Of a stretch of DNA of 64,000 nt, positions 42,401 through 50,448 are shown one piece after another (the first letter of the stretch is position 1; each line of letters opens with the position of its first letter). The notes below the pieces were generated by a model. The model had not been told where the DNA came from and did not search any database. It saw only the letters and a program-made list of their open reading frames with translations. This DNA is from JABAAE01 sp905480545. Its GTDB lineage: Bacteria > Planctomycetota > Planctomycetia > Pirellulales > Pirellulaceae. Made by a program: the position numbers and the translations under genes. The DNA lies in contig CALSOR010000015.1 of assembly GCA_943788025.1 (NCBI GenBank), positions 62,001-126,000 of the forward strand. The letters are read 5' to 3'.

Positions 42401-43400
42401 GCTACGTAAACTTGCAAATCAAATCAATCGAGAGATACAGGAGAATAATCCAAGCGAAGCCACGTCAGCCGAAGATTCCGAAGGTGGTGTTGAGAACGAA
42501 AACAGGCAACCCAATGGTGATCAGACGGGTGGTGATCAAGACGGCGAAATGGAAAGCTCCCAATCAGAATCGCAACAGCAAAAAAATGGTAATTCTCAAC
42601 AGGGGAAACAGGAAAAAAACGAGTCCAAAACCGGAAAACGTGGCGGACAGAAAAACGTTGAACAAGGAAAATCTGAACAAGGAAAATCGGAACAAGGAAA
42701 ATCGGAACAAGGAGAATCGGAGCGTTCAAAAGGCGAGCAGAAGGGTAATCAGGACAGCAAGCGGTCTGAAGAGCCAAGCGGCAAACAGGAAAGTGGACGA
42801 TCGGGAAAAAAAGCTGACCAAAAGCAGAACGACCAGAAGTCAAGCGGATCCCCGGAAAAACAGGGTCAGAATCGAGATGGAAAAACGGATGGCAAACGCA
42901 GTAAAAGCGGGAAAGGTGGCCAGGAAGGTGGACAGTCGCGGGGTAATCAAGCACAAAACCCATCGCAACCCAACGGCCAACCGTCTCAGCGACCAAATGG
43001 AGCATCCGGACGGTTTGAAGGATTTGAAGAAATGTTTGGGCCGACCGGTGGAACGCCTCGACCGATCACCGGTGACCAGTATCGGCAATTTTCGAATGAT
43101 CTCAGGGAAATTGAAGAATTGCTGGAAGATCCAAAAATGCGTTCTCAAGCCGCTGAAATTCGCGAGCAAGCAAAAGCGATTCGCGTGGAAATGAAACGAC
43201 ATTCCAAAGAACCCAATTGGGAAATCGTTCAAGATTTTATTGCCGAGCCGTTGGAGAAACTTCGGGCAGAGGTTGCGCGGGAATTGATTCTGAAAGAAAA
43301 TCGAGAAGCTCTGGTTCCAATTGATCGCGATCCTGTCCCCGCAATTTTTGAGGCGCAGGTTCAGGAGTATTACAAAGAATTAAGTGACGTGGAGAAGTAA
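39429..43400 (+). CDS. DUF4175-like giant Gln-rich coiled-coil membrane protein
   Basis: About 1323 residues. The N-terminus has helices (LSILWLLFFFIAWGL, SLVFLGICLLISAIFIIA, AAICAFTLLLLGAVMM) and resembles the DUF4175 proteins found beside BatA in planctomycetes. A beta-rich periplasmic region of about 300 residues follows, then a long helical, Glu/Gln/Lys-rich region with poly-Gln blocks (around 520-550 and 655-690), predicted coiled coil, and a low-complexity stretch of KSEQG and Gln/Gly/Ser (around 1030-1200). The C-terminus is helical again. TTG at 39423 overlaps the previous stop; ATG at 39429 follows AGGAA and is preferred. Function unknown; it probably spans the periplasm. Confidence 0.8.
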   Translation: MYTRLFEELSVVARRLRFSTQMTVLSILWLLFFFIAWGLSKADPLFGVTPAMGSLVFLGICLLISAIFIIASRNWFSDPKWVASRIESQYPELESRLLTSIDQVNEFKEQNIGFLQQLLLTQTINHSVRNPWEMVVSSSKFVFSQLAAICAFTLLLLGAVMMSQAPPVVKSQKMLGDDAPEVVSQPELLLPTQLESVEPGNAEVENGSSLIVLAKFSGQLPEKADLVYECSVPQSDGESELVIRRIAMNPSFDDPIFAGQIENVTQPLTYWVEFDNQTSDRFYVTVFEYPSLQQLDFELDFPEYTKLPNKVVNDARRVSALLGTNVTITARLNKSVRECVLVSKAGDSIALSESPTGDAVYSASFVVTESNRFDLQLRDDSDRRSKLPPEISINALSNQPPIVKITMPGRDLEVSPLEELDTQAKISDDYGVHRTGMTYSIAGGMANELVLGKDLESKKEHLVEKLIDFESLNAAPNQLVSYFYWAEDFVDDGKTRRIMSDLFFAEVREFEQIFRQGEQQSQSQQQRQQQQQQSQQQQQQAAELMDLQKEIINATWKLIRRETDDQPSSQFASDVSVIQESQQMGIGLVDELAEKMANNPQAGTLATQIKTAMNGVVLTLQKSIGVNSANPLVDAVSQEQQVYQMLLKLQSDDSQVQQQQQQQQQSQSQQQQQSRSQQQLQQLQLENDRNRYEEENQAQKQQEEDAEKAEVRQALNRLKELARRQEDINEQLEKLQTALEAAKDDAEKAEIERRLKRLREQQEELLRDLDELKSDAEQNQDNKLMQNATEELDKARENVRKSAEALKENQVTKAAAAGNRAQQQFEDLREEFKKGNANQFVEQMKEMSTKAQELQDKQTEIAEQIQNIKDAEGKSLREQNNRDQLKQELSDQRKKYDDILKDIKEVVRDAEESEPLLSQQLFDTYQQTRKSKTVEEIDLTRQMLSQGFIDEAEKTNSAAEKGVAELNEGVQKAAQSIVGDESESLRRAEQTLRKLANQINREIQENNPSEATSAEDSEGGVENENRQPNGDQTGGDQDGEMESSQSESQQQKNGNSQQGKQEKNESKTGKRGGQKNVEQGKSEQGKSEQGKSEQGESERSKGEQKGNQDSKRSEEPSGKQESGRSGKKADQKQNDQKSSGSPEKQGQNRDGKTDGKRSKSGKGGQEGGQSRGNQAQNPSQPNGQPSQRPNGASGRFEGFEEMFGPTGGTPRPITGDQYRQFSNDLREIEELLEDPKMRSQAAEIREQAKAIRVEMKRHSKEPNWEIVQDFIAEPLEKLRAEVARELILKENREALVPIDRDPVPAIFEAQVQEYYKELSDVEK
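42658..42722. repeat. 15-bp in-frame tandem repeat (KSEQG) in the DUF4175-like gene
   Basis: The unit GAACAAGGAAAATCG and close variants is repeated four times and encodes the peptide EQGKS in tandem. The length is a multiple of three. Confidence 0.8.
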
Positions 43401-43492
43401 TTTCGTTATCCGCATGTCTCGCCCTTTTTCGTGTGTCCTCAATTATTGAGCCAGTCAATAGTGAATAACGCCTACTATCGAACCGTATCTGA

Positions 43493-45292
43493 ATGAGAAT
43501 TCAAATTTGGCGTAATCAGGTTTACCAGTCAGATTACGACTTTTCTAAACCGATCGAATTCGGACGGCAAAAAATTGGTGAGCCGAATCCAATTGCATTT
43601 GTGGAAAATCATGATTCCGTTCGTTGCATCGTCACGAGTCACACCGAAAACACGGTTTCACGAAATCAGTTACGGGTTGAGGTTCTCGGTTTCAAACTTG
43701 TTTTAACCAACCTCAATCAACAGCGTCAATTCGAACTCAATGGCCTGCCTGATTTGGAAGCCGGTGCGTCTTTATCGGTCGATATGTATTCCGAAATCGG
43801 ATTTTTGGACTTGGGAATTCGAATTGTCCAAGACGTATCTTGCCAATCGCTCCCCAATCAAACTCTTGGACCGGGGCAGTTGAGTGGCGTCCAAAGAAAT
43901 GCGATGCAATCATTTCATTCTCTGGATGATAAGCCTTTGGGGGATACCCATCTTTCGCAGGCAAAGTTGTTGCATTGGTTAACGACCGCTATGGTTGTTT
44001 TTCAGGAAGCCGCAAATTCGCCGAAATTTTTACCGCGAGCAGCCGATGCGGTACGCGAGATCGTAAACCTTTCAACAGCTTCAGTGCTACTGAAAGATGA
44101 CGGTCAATGGAAAAGCCATGCCGTTTCCACGGACGGGCCGATTGACGACGCATGGTCACCAAGTTCAACGATTTTGAGTCTGATCGAACGCGAGAAAAAA
44201 ACGTTTTTTAATCTGGTTGAGCAAACATCCGGTGCCCAGAGCTTGGTCGGGGTAAAGGCCATTGTGGCGTCTCCAATTCTCTCGGGTGACAACGAGGTGA
44301 TTGGAATCCTTTATGGTGATCGCCGGACAGGCTCTGGATCTCCTGTGGAAGAGATCGAGGCGGTCTTGGTAGAGGTCTTGGCGACAGGAGTTGCCGCGGG
44401 GCTAGCTCGCGTCGAGCAGGAGGGAAAAGCCATCCGAGCAAGGGCTGATTTCGAGCGATCGTTTGGCAAGGAAATGACCCTGCACCTTGAAAAGCATCCT
44501 GAAATGCTGGGCGGTCGAGTTGCCGAAATTACAATTATGTTCTGCGATGTCACGGGGTTCAGTCGCGCTAGTGAACAGCTTGGCCCCGAAAAGACAATGG
44601 CATGGATTGGGCAGGTTATGGGAGAGCTTCATCAATGCGTAATTGAAAACGAAGGAGTCGTGATTGATTACGTTGGTGATGAGTTGATTGCGATGTGGGG
44701 AGCACCCGCTAAACAAGCAGATAATGCGAAACTCGCTTGCCAGACGGCGATCGCGATTGGCTCGCATCTCGAAAATGCAAATCGGGAAAAGCGGTTTCTG
44801 ATGCCAGCAAAGGTGCGAATTGGGATCAACACCGGTGTTGCGCACGTCGGCGATACCGGCACAAAGTACCGTCTGAAGTATGGCGCAATGGGAGACACTG
44901 TGAACCTAGCGAGTCGCTTGCAGGGTGCGACGAAGTTTTTTGGTTGCGACATTTTGATTTCCGCAGAAACGCATCGACAACTGAACGACGCATTTCATTG
45001 TCGTCGCTTAGGGAAAGTGAAGGTCGTCAACATAAGACGTCCCGTTGAATTGTTCGAATTGTTGCCCCATACAACGAACAAGCAAATTCAATCTGGTTAT
45101 GAAGAAGCACTGCGTTGTGTGGAGTCTGGTGAATTTGAATCCGCAACGGGTTTTATCGAAAAACTCGCATCTGAATTTCCGACTGATGCTCCGACACAAG
45201 CATTGCGAAAACGTATCCACGAACTCACGCCAGAGCAAATGGATGACAATGGTAAAAAGACTGCAGATGTGTGGGAACTACCCAATAAATAA
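43493..45292 (+). CDS. FHA-like/GAF/class III adenylate cyclase
   Basis: A 599-residue signalling protein. The N-terminus (residues 1-120) has the FHA-like pattern F-G-R...SRNQL...N, which may bind phosphothreonine peptides. Residues ~155-310 resemble a GAF domain ending PILSGDNEVIGILYGDR. The C-terminal class III cyclase domain contains FCDVTGFS (metal Asp 352), GDELIAMWG (second metal Asp 396), RIGINTGVAHVGDTG, and YGAMGDTVNLASRLQG, consistent with ATP as substrate. No membrane helices. It lies 90 bases downstream of the DUF4175-like gene, possibly with its own promoter. Confidence 0.85.
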   Translation: MRIQIWRNQVYQSDYDFSKPIEFGRQKIGEPNPIAFVENHDSVRCIVTSHTENTVSRNQLRVEVLGFKLVLTNLNQQRQFELNGLPDLEAGASLSVDMYSEIGFLDLGIRIVQDVSCQSLPNQTLGPGQLSGVQRNAMQSFHSLDDKPLGDTHLSQAKLLHWLTTAMVVFQEAANSPKFLPRAADAVREIVNLSTASVLLKDDGQWKSHAVSTDGPIDDAWSPSSTILSLIEREKKTFFNLVEQTSGAQSLVGVKAIVASPILSGDNEVIGILYGDRRTGSGSPVEEIEAVLVEVLATGVAAGLARVEQEGKAIRARADFERSFGKEMTLHLEKHPEMLGGRVAEITIMFCDVTGFSRASEQLGPEKTMAWIGQVMGELHQCVIENEGVVIDYVGDELIAMWGAPAKQADNAKLACQTAIAIGSHLENANREKRFLMPAKVRIGINTGVAHVGDTGTKYRLKYGAMGDTVNLASRLQGATKFFGCDILISAETHRQLNDAFHCRRLGKVKVVNIRRPVELFELLPHTTNKQIQSGYEEALRCVESGEFESATGFIEKLASEFPTDAPTQALRKRIHELTPEQMDDNGKKTADVWELPNK

Positions 45293-45482
45293 CAGGCCTC
45301 GATCCAGTTCCACCCAAAGCGAGATTAAACTCCGGTGTGAGCTGGTTCTGTATTAGGGCGTCACGGTGAGCCTAGATTGGGCGAAGCCTAAGGGGCCTTT
45401 AAGGCGCGGGGACGGTTTATGCTTTTCGGTACCTGCAACGGTTCATTGAAACTCGCAGGAAGACGTCCGTCGGCCGATCCAT
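45293..45482. other. Intergenic region before the NB-ARC remnant
   Basis: No intact gene. In the remnant's frame a TGA stop lies at about 45450 and is followed by residues that fit an NB-ARC linker (RRPIHLPYPSIGTLFKGRD), so the upstream part of that gene is gone. Confidence 0.4.
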
Positions 45483-45887
45483 TTGCCTTATCCGTCGATC
45501 GGCACTTTGTTTAAAGGTCGAGACGAGTTCACTCAGCAACTGCGGACCAGCCTGCAAAGCCCCTCGCAGCCATCGGCGACCACTTGCAAAGCGGTGCATG
45601 GACTAGGTGGAGTTGGCAAGACGCGGTTGGTCGTCGACGAGCAGTCCTTTGGAACCGAACACCCCGACGTCGCGAGAGACCTCAACAACCTGGCCCAGTT
45701 GCTTGGAGATACGAACCGTCTGGCGGAGGCCGAGCCGCTGACGCGCCGCGCGCTGGCCATCGCCGTCGACCTCAAACGCCGAACTGGGCACGGTCATCCT
45801 AATTTTGACCTGTACTACCAGAATTACCGTGACGTCCTGTCCGAGATGAACCTGCCCCACGGCGAAATCGAGCAACGCCTGCGATAA
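45483..45887 (+). pseudogene. NB-ARC/TPR (STAND ATPase) remnant with internal deletion
   Basis: The 134-residue frame begins in the linker before an NB-ARC NTPase (PYPSIGTLFKGRDEF), keeps the Walker A HGLGGVGKTRLVVD, then jumps directly to the final TPR repeats (EQSFGTEHPDVARDLNNLAQLL, NRLAEAEPLTRRALAI) and the usual C-terminus (RRTGHGHPN...EIEQRLR). A full gene would hold several hundred more residues between. The 5' end is also lost behind a TGA. Third-base GC is visibly higher than in neighbours, suggesting transfer. Intact relatives in bacteria include anti-phage STAND sensors, but this fragment can have no NTPase function. Confidence 0.82.
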
Positions 45888-46322
45888 ATAACCCGGTGAG
45901 AGCTTCCAGAGCCGCGATGGCGATCATCAACCGAATCCAATCAGGTCAGTCTTTTGAGCATCGCCGTGAGTGGATTCACGAAAAAAGCTATCTAACAGTT
46001 GGTGGTCTAAAAAAGCGAAGATTTCAAGATTCTAGCAGAAGCGATTGGGAAGAAATTGCCTGCGGCCCCTTTATGTCTTCTGTGTGTTCCGGCTTACCAT
46101 AAATGATTGGCTCGGCGATATTTTTTTCACTTCAGGGGAAAGAAAAGAAAAGGGAAGGCAGCTCATTATTCCTGGGCCTGCGACGCCACTTACTTTCCTT
46201 TTCAAACAACGGCAAACGTGCTAACTCGCGATTGATCACATGAATGCAAATTCAGGCGGCACAGATTCGGGGGCGTCTGGGCATGTGATCGACCGCAACA
46301 CGCTTCCCATCTAATAACATGA
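45888..46322. other. Non-coding accessory region
   Basis: No supported gene. A purine-rich stretch (46140-46160) and unrelated unique sequence are present; composition is mixed. Confidence 0.35.
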
Positions 46323-46352
46323 CCTGCGTCCCCTGCGTCCCCTGCGTCCCCT
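46323..46352. repeat. 10-bp tandem repeat, three copies
   Basis: CCTGCGTCCC is repeated three times without mismatch in non-coding DNA. Confidence 0.8.
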
Positions 46353-46428
46353 TTATTTCCCCGGCAAGGAATTAACCCGCATAATGAAAGAATTCAATAC
46401 AAGATTTGCTGCCTAATTTGCAATGTTT

Positions 46429-46515
46429 GTCGTACCGCCTTCAGTCGGAATTGAACGCAACAGACCGGCTAAAGCCGGTACAACAAACCTTTCGTCGTAC
46501 CGCTATCAGGCGGAA
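46429..46515. repeat. REP-like cluster
   Basis: Two GTCGTACCGC units, each starting a small hairpin (the second is CCGC-TATCAG-GCGG), flank the perfect palindrome ACCGGCT-AA-AGCCGGT near 46465-46480. This fits dispersed REP-type DNA and lies immediately before the transposase-like fragment. Confidence 0.5.
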
Positions 46516-46528
46516 GACCACAAGTTTT

Positions 46529-46714
46529 ATGAACGACTGCCGCAAATGGACACCTGAAAAACAAGCTTCCGCTCTCGCTGAGCGAGTCGCACACGGTATG
46601 CCTTCGCGCAGCCCGCCTTACGTCGCTGAACCCGACGTCTACCGCACCATCACCGGCGATTGCTTTGAACACAAAACAAGACTTCGGGAACCTAATCGCT
46701 TGCGTCCGCGATAA
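46529..46714 (+). pseudogene. Probable N-terminal fragment of a REP-associated (RAYT, Y1) transposase
   Basis: A 61-residue frame with high GC begins MNDCRKWTPEKQASALAERV and contains AHGMPSRSPPYV and TGDCFEHKTRLRE. It resembles the start of planctomycete IS200-like/RAYT proteins, whose typical pattern is W-[TS]-x-E...ER...P-[WH]-H-S-P-P-H...A-x-C-[FY]-E-H. The catalytic HUH and Tyr regions would come later and are missing, so the gene is truncated. The assignment rests on memory of the family pattern and is moderate. REP palindromes lie directly upstream. Confidence 0.4.
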
Positions 46715-46783
46715 AGGGCTGGGCACGTGCCGGGGGACTGCTTTATTAGCCGAACGGCGTTCGTCGCAGTTTGCGGTAGTGTC

Positions 46784-47180
46784 GACGAAGAACCGGGGCT
46801 AACGCCCACCGGCTGATAGGATATGGCGTTCTGCATTAAACGCCCTGTCCCTAATAGGAGTCAAGCACCGTCTCGGTTTCAAGGACGAAGAACCGGGGCT
46901 AACGCCCAATGGCTGATAGGATATGGCGTTCTGCATTAAACGCCCTGTCCCTAATAGGAGTCAAGCACCGTCTCGGTTTCAAGGACGAAAAACCGGGGCT
47001 AACGCCCACCGGCTGATAGGATATGGCGTTCTGCATTAAACGCCCTGTCCCTAATAGGAGTCAAGCACCGTCTCGGTTTCAAGGACGAAAAACCGGGCTA
47101 ACGCCCAATGGCTGATAGGATATGGCGTTCTGCATTAAACGCCCTGTCCTGAATAAGAGTCAAGTAAAATCTCGGTTACA
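46784..47180. repeat. 100-bp tandem repeat, four copies
   Basis: Copies start at 46784, 46884, 46984 and 47084, exactly 100 bases apart; the first three are nearly identical and the last has a one-base loss and several changes near its end. Each unit contains two small hairpins, GGGC-TAAC-GCCC and GGCGTT-CTGCATTA-AACGCC. No protein is encoded. The last copy ends just before the FAD-oxidoreductase stop. Confidence 0.92.
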
Positions 47181-47186
47181 ATGCCT

Positions 47187-49283
47187 TTACTTCGCTGGTA
47201 ACAACTGAACTGCATCGATAATCACGTAACCATCCGTTGCAGAATTTGAAATCTTGATGGTTGCAAGTTTTTCGAATTCGAAAGCACCAATCGAGTGAAA
47301 CGGGGCTTGTTTTGGTTTCTTTTTTTGGTTGACCATCCTTGTCGCTCGACCGCCAGAATGCGTGATTTCGATCGGCACGTTTGATGCGCGATTATCGTGA
47401 GCTGTATACGCGATTCGCACTTCGTATTTGCCGGGTTTTGGGATCTTCACTTTAAACAAAGCGGTCTGAATTCCTTTCCCTTGATCCCCATCATGGCGAT
47501 AACCTGTTTCGACATACTTCCCTACTGATCCGCTCGTGGTCTCAAATCCAACACGAATCGAATCTTTGTCATCAACGACGATGCCTTTCAGGCTCTTTGA
47601 CGGAATTCCGATTGCGGTCTCACGTTTCTTTCCTGTCCAAACCAACCGCTGACCTGATTTTTCCAACGCATCTTTGAGCAACGTATAATCCAGTTTTTGC
47701 ACCGCACAATTCGCTCGAATGGACTGCATCGCCGCGATTGCACCGGATTGTCCGAGCACCATGAAAACCGGTTCCATTCGGATCGATCCAAATGCCATAT
47801 GCGATGCGCTGATGCAAACCGGGACCACCAGGTTGTTGCATTGATCTTCTTTCGGCAGAATCGTTCCGTAGTCGATGGCATACGGCGAAAAGCCGCCGAC
47901 TTGGACATCACCCTCGTTTCTGACAAACCCATTTGGGTCCAAATGCCGCTGAACGTGGTGTGAATCCATAGTGTAAGCAGCCAGGCCAATGGGACGCGTC
48001 GCCGTTGTTTTACCCTGGCAATTATTTTGAGTCATGACGTAATCACCGATCATTCGACGCGCCTCACGAATGTAAAGTTGCTGTTGCCAGCCGTCGGTAC
48101 GGTCGAATTCGTCCTTGCACATCCCCCACTTTGAAACTTCGTTTCGAACAAAATCTGGGACCCGCGGATGATTTGCTAAAGTCCACATGAATCCTTTCTG
48201 GTAGATGCGATGTCGCTCAACAATCTTTTCGCGATCCGCGTAACTAGCTTCCGGGTACTCGTAGTTTTGGCCGATAAAGTCAGTCGAAAAGCCGCGGTTG
48301 TTATTCACGTCGGTCTTGCGATTCGGCATCGCCGCGAAACTCCAGGGAATGACCTTTGCTCCGGCTTCGAAATTGCGAAACAATAGTTCGTATTGTTTTT
48401 CGTCGTATTCGATTGGGCGATTAAAAGGGATTTGGTTTTTTGGATCGTCGGTAAGGCACATTCGAAAGCAATAGGCTTGGACTCGGTTGTCGGCTACTCC
48501 TTCTTCTCCCGGACCGTTTGGGTCAATGTTCGGAAGTAAGCCGCTATTGGGGTCGCCTTTTTTTAAGTAGGGATCGACGCCCGAAACCAACTGGTGATGA
48601 GTCGCACGCCAAGTTTGAACTCCGCTCAACGTTTCGTTGTATTGCGAGTTAGCTTCGCGTCCGACGATATACGAAACGCCGGCACTAGCGAGCAAGTCAC
48701 CCTCATACGTCGCATCGATAAACATCTTTCCAAAGAATAACTTTCCGGTATCGGTTTTCAACGCAATCAAATGGTTCGCTTTTTTTACTATTCCAGCATT
48801 CTTTGCAGACCGATCTAGGCGTTCGTTGTACACCACATCAATTGCATTTTCCTTCACCAAATCATTCATGACCTTCAGGGCGACGGACGGTTCAAACGTC
48901 CACATCGTGTCTTCTTCTGCACCCGTGCGGCTTTGTCCTCCGCTTTTGTATTCGGATCTTTTTTGCCAAATCCAGTTCTTGGGATCATCGTAATGCTTTT
49001 TAATTCGTTGATAAAATTCACGTGAAATGCCACCAATTGCTGCCTTGTTTCCAATGTCTGTTTGCCCAAGTCCGCCCGTCGTGAGCCCACCGATTCGGTT
49101 TGTGGGCTCGACAACAAGAACGGTCCCACCCATTCGTTTGACTTGAACGGCGGCTGCAATGCCTGCTGACGTTCCTCCGTAAATTACGACATCGTACTCT
49201 TCACAGCCGCCTGTTTTTTCCAACGCGGAGAGCAGGATGGCAATGGGAAAGAGGAACAAGAATGGAAGCTGCGACTGTTTCAT
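47187..49283 (-). CDS. Secreted FAD-dependent oxidoreductase with C-terminal carbohydrate-binding-like domain
   Basis: A 698-residue protein with a signal peptide (FLFLFPIAILLSALEK). Residues 28-60 form the Rossmann motif DVVIYGGTSAGIAAAVQVKRMGGTVLVVEP, followed by NRIGGLTTGGLGQTD, typical of the FAD_oxidored (PF12831) family. The domain runs to about residue 550 and includes the C-terminal GQSGAIAAM motif. The last 130 residues (GKYEVRIAYTAHDNRASNVPIEI) form a beta-sandwich resembling the xanthan-lyase/CBM-like modules common in planctomycetes. Substrate unknown, probably a sugar or polysaccharide derivative. It stands alone beside the repeat region. Confidence 0.85.
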   Translation of the reverse strand: MKQSQLPFLFLFPIAILLSALEKTGGCEEYDVVIYGGTSAGIAAAVQVKRMGGTVLVVEPTNRIGGLTTGGLGQTDIGNKAAIGGISREFYQRIKKHYDDPKNWIWQKRSEYKSGGQSRTGAEEDTMWTFEPSVALKVMNDLVKENAIDVVYNERLDRSAKNAGIVKKANHLIALKTDTGKLFFGKMFIDATYEGDLLASAGVSYIVGREANSQYNETLSGVQTWRATHHQLVSGVDPYLKKGDPNSGLLPNIDPNGPGEEGVADNRVQAYCFRMCLTDDPKNQIPFNRPIEYDEKQYELLFRNFEAGAKVIPWSFAAMPNRKTDVNNNRGFSTDFIGQNYEYPEASYADREKIVERHRIYQKGFMWTLANHPRVPDFVRNEVSKWGMCKDEFDRTDGWQQQLYIREARRMIGDYVMTQNNCQGKTTATRPIGLAAYTMDSHHVQRHLDPNGFVRNEGDVQVGGFSPYAIDYGTILPKEDQCNNLVVPVCISASHMAFGSIRMEPVFMVLGQSGAIAAMQSIRANCAVQKLDYTLLKDALEKSGQRLVWTGKKRETAIGIPSKSLKGIVVDDKDSIRVGFETTSGSVGKYVETGYRHDGDQGKGIQTALFKVKIPKPGKYEVRIAYTAHDNRASNVPIEITHSGGRATRMVNQKKKPKQAPFHSIGAFEFEKLATIKISNSATDGYVIIDAVQLLPAK

Positions 49284-49365
49284 GGCAAAAGGTGTCGTGG
49301 TGAGATTTGAAGGATCGAATTTGAAAAGATGGTTTCGTGACGTACAAATCTTAACACTTGGAAAA

Positions 49366-50385
49366 TTAATTCGCCAACTTTACTGCCAAGCGGATGGCCT
49401 CTAGCATGCTCGAAACGCTTGCTGTTCCTTTCCAGGCAATATCGCAGGCGGTTCCGTGATCAACGGATGTTCTCACGATTGGCAAGCCAAGTGACACATT
49501 CACCGCGTCATCAAATGCCAAGGCCTTGAGAGGAATTAGTCCCTGATCGTGGTACATGCAAATGTATCCATCCGTCACTTTTCTTCGCTCCGAACGAAAT
49601 GCTGTATCGGCGGGAAGCGGTCCATCGATTTGTATTCCATTCGCACGAGCTTTCTCAAGAGCGGGAATGATGATGGAAGCTTCCTCGTCGTTGCCGAACA
49701 GTCCATTTTCACCGGCATGAGGATTTAATCCACAGCAACAGAGTCGCACCTCGCGGCCTCGCATCTTCACCAACGCTTCATGAGAAAGATGAATTGTCGA
49801 ATAGATATTGTCCACCGACAAAAGATCTGGGACTTCACCATAGCCGACATGTGTCGTAACGATTGAGCAAGTGATAGCATCACTCGTTAGCATCATGCAA
49901 ACATCGTCGACAGAAAATTTTTCCGACAATATTTCGGTGTGCCCTGGATAACGAAATCCAGCTAAGTTAATCGCTTCCTTATTAATTGGCCCTGTCACAA
50001 TCGCGTCGACAACGTTAAATTTCGCCGCGGCGATCGCCGCGTCAAAGTACTGAAATGAAGCATTACCAGTTGCGGCATTGATCATGCCTGGCTCAAAGTG
50101 GGAGCCGTCAATTAATTCGAAGTCTAAAAGGATCGGTGACTTCGCATGTTTAATTTGCTCTCCCACGCGCGAGATTTCTGAATACGGAATGCAAATTTCT
50201 GGCATTACCAAATCCAGTTTTTGTGCAACCGATTCCAGGACTGCTGCATCACCAAACAAAATGGGTGTGCAAATCGCTTGTATTTCCGGACTTGCCAATG
50301 CCTTTAATGCCAACTCCGGACCGACTCCGGCAGGATCGCCCATGGAAATTGCGATTTTTGAAATTGCGATTTTTGATAGTGACAA
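49366..50385 (-). CDS. pdxA: 4-hydroxythreonine-4-phosphate dehydrogenase
   Basis: A 339-residue cytoplasmic enzyme of the PdxA family; in pyridoxal phosphate synthesis it oxidises 4-phosphohydroxythreonine. Recognisable motifs: AISMGDPAGVGPELALKAL, DAIVTGPINKEAINLAGFRYPGHTE (with the metal-site His), CCCGLNPHAGENGLFG, YICMYHDQGLIPLKALAF and SVDHGTACDIAWKGTA. The first residues read SKIAISKIAIS because a 15-bp segment is duplicated in tandem at the start; the family normally shows this segment once. Metabolic paralogues with other substrates also exist, so the assignment is family-level. Confidence 0.93.
   Translation of the reverse strand: MSLSKIAISKIAISMGDPAGVGPELALKALASPEIQAICTPILFGDAAVLESVAQKLDLVMPEICIPYSEISRVGEQIKHAKSPILLDFELIDGSHFEPGMINAATGNASFQYFDAAIAAAKFNVVDAIVTGPINKEAINLAGFRYPGHTEILSEKFSVDDVCMMLTSDAITCSIVTTHVGYGEVPDLLSVDNIYSTIHLSHEALVKMRGREVRLCCCGLNPHAGENGLFGNDEEASIIIPALEKARANGIQIDGPLPADTAFRSERRKVTDGYICMYHDQGLIPLKALAFDDAVNVSLGLPIVRTSVDHGTACDIAWKGTASVSSMLEAIRLAVKLAN
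50345..50374. repeat. 15-bp perfect tandem duplication at the start of pdxA
   Basis: GAAATTGCGATTTTT occurs twice in tandem on the plus strand and encodes the doubled KIAIS on the minus strand. The frame is retained. Confidence 0.9.
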
Positions 50386-50448
50386 TGCGTTTGCTCGTTG
50401 TGGAAATTTTTTTGTCGAAGCCCGTAATTGCGGACGTTTGCCAATGTA

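Noticed and set aside
46784..47180. CRISPR array
   Set aside because: The repeats are 100 bp and contiguous with no spacers, and no cas genes are present.
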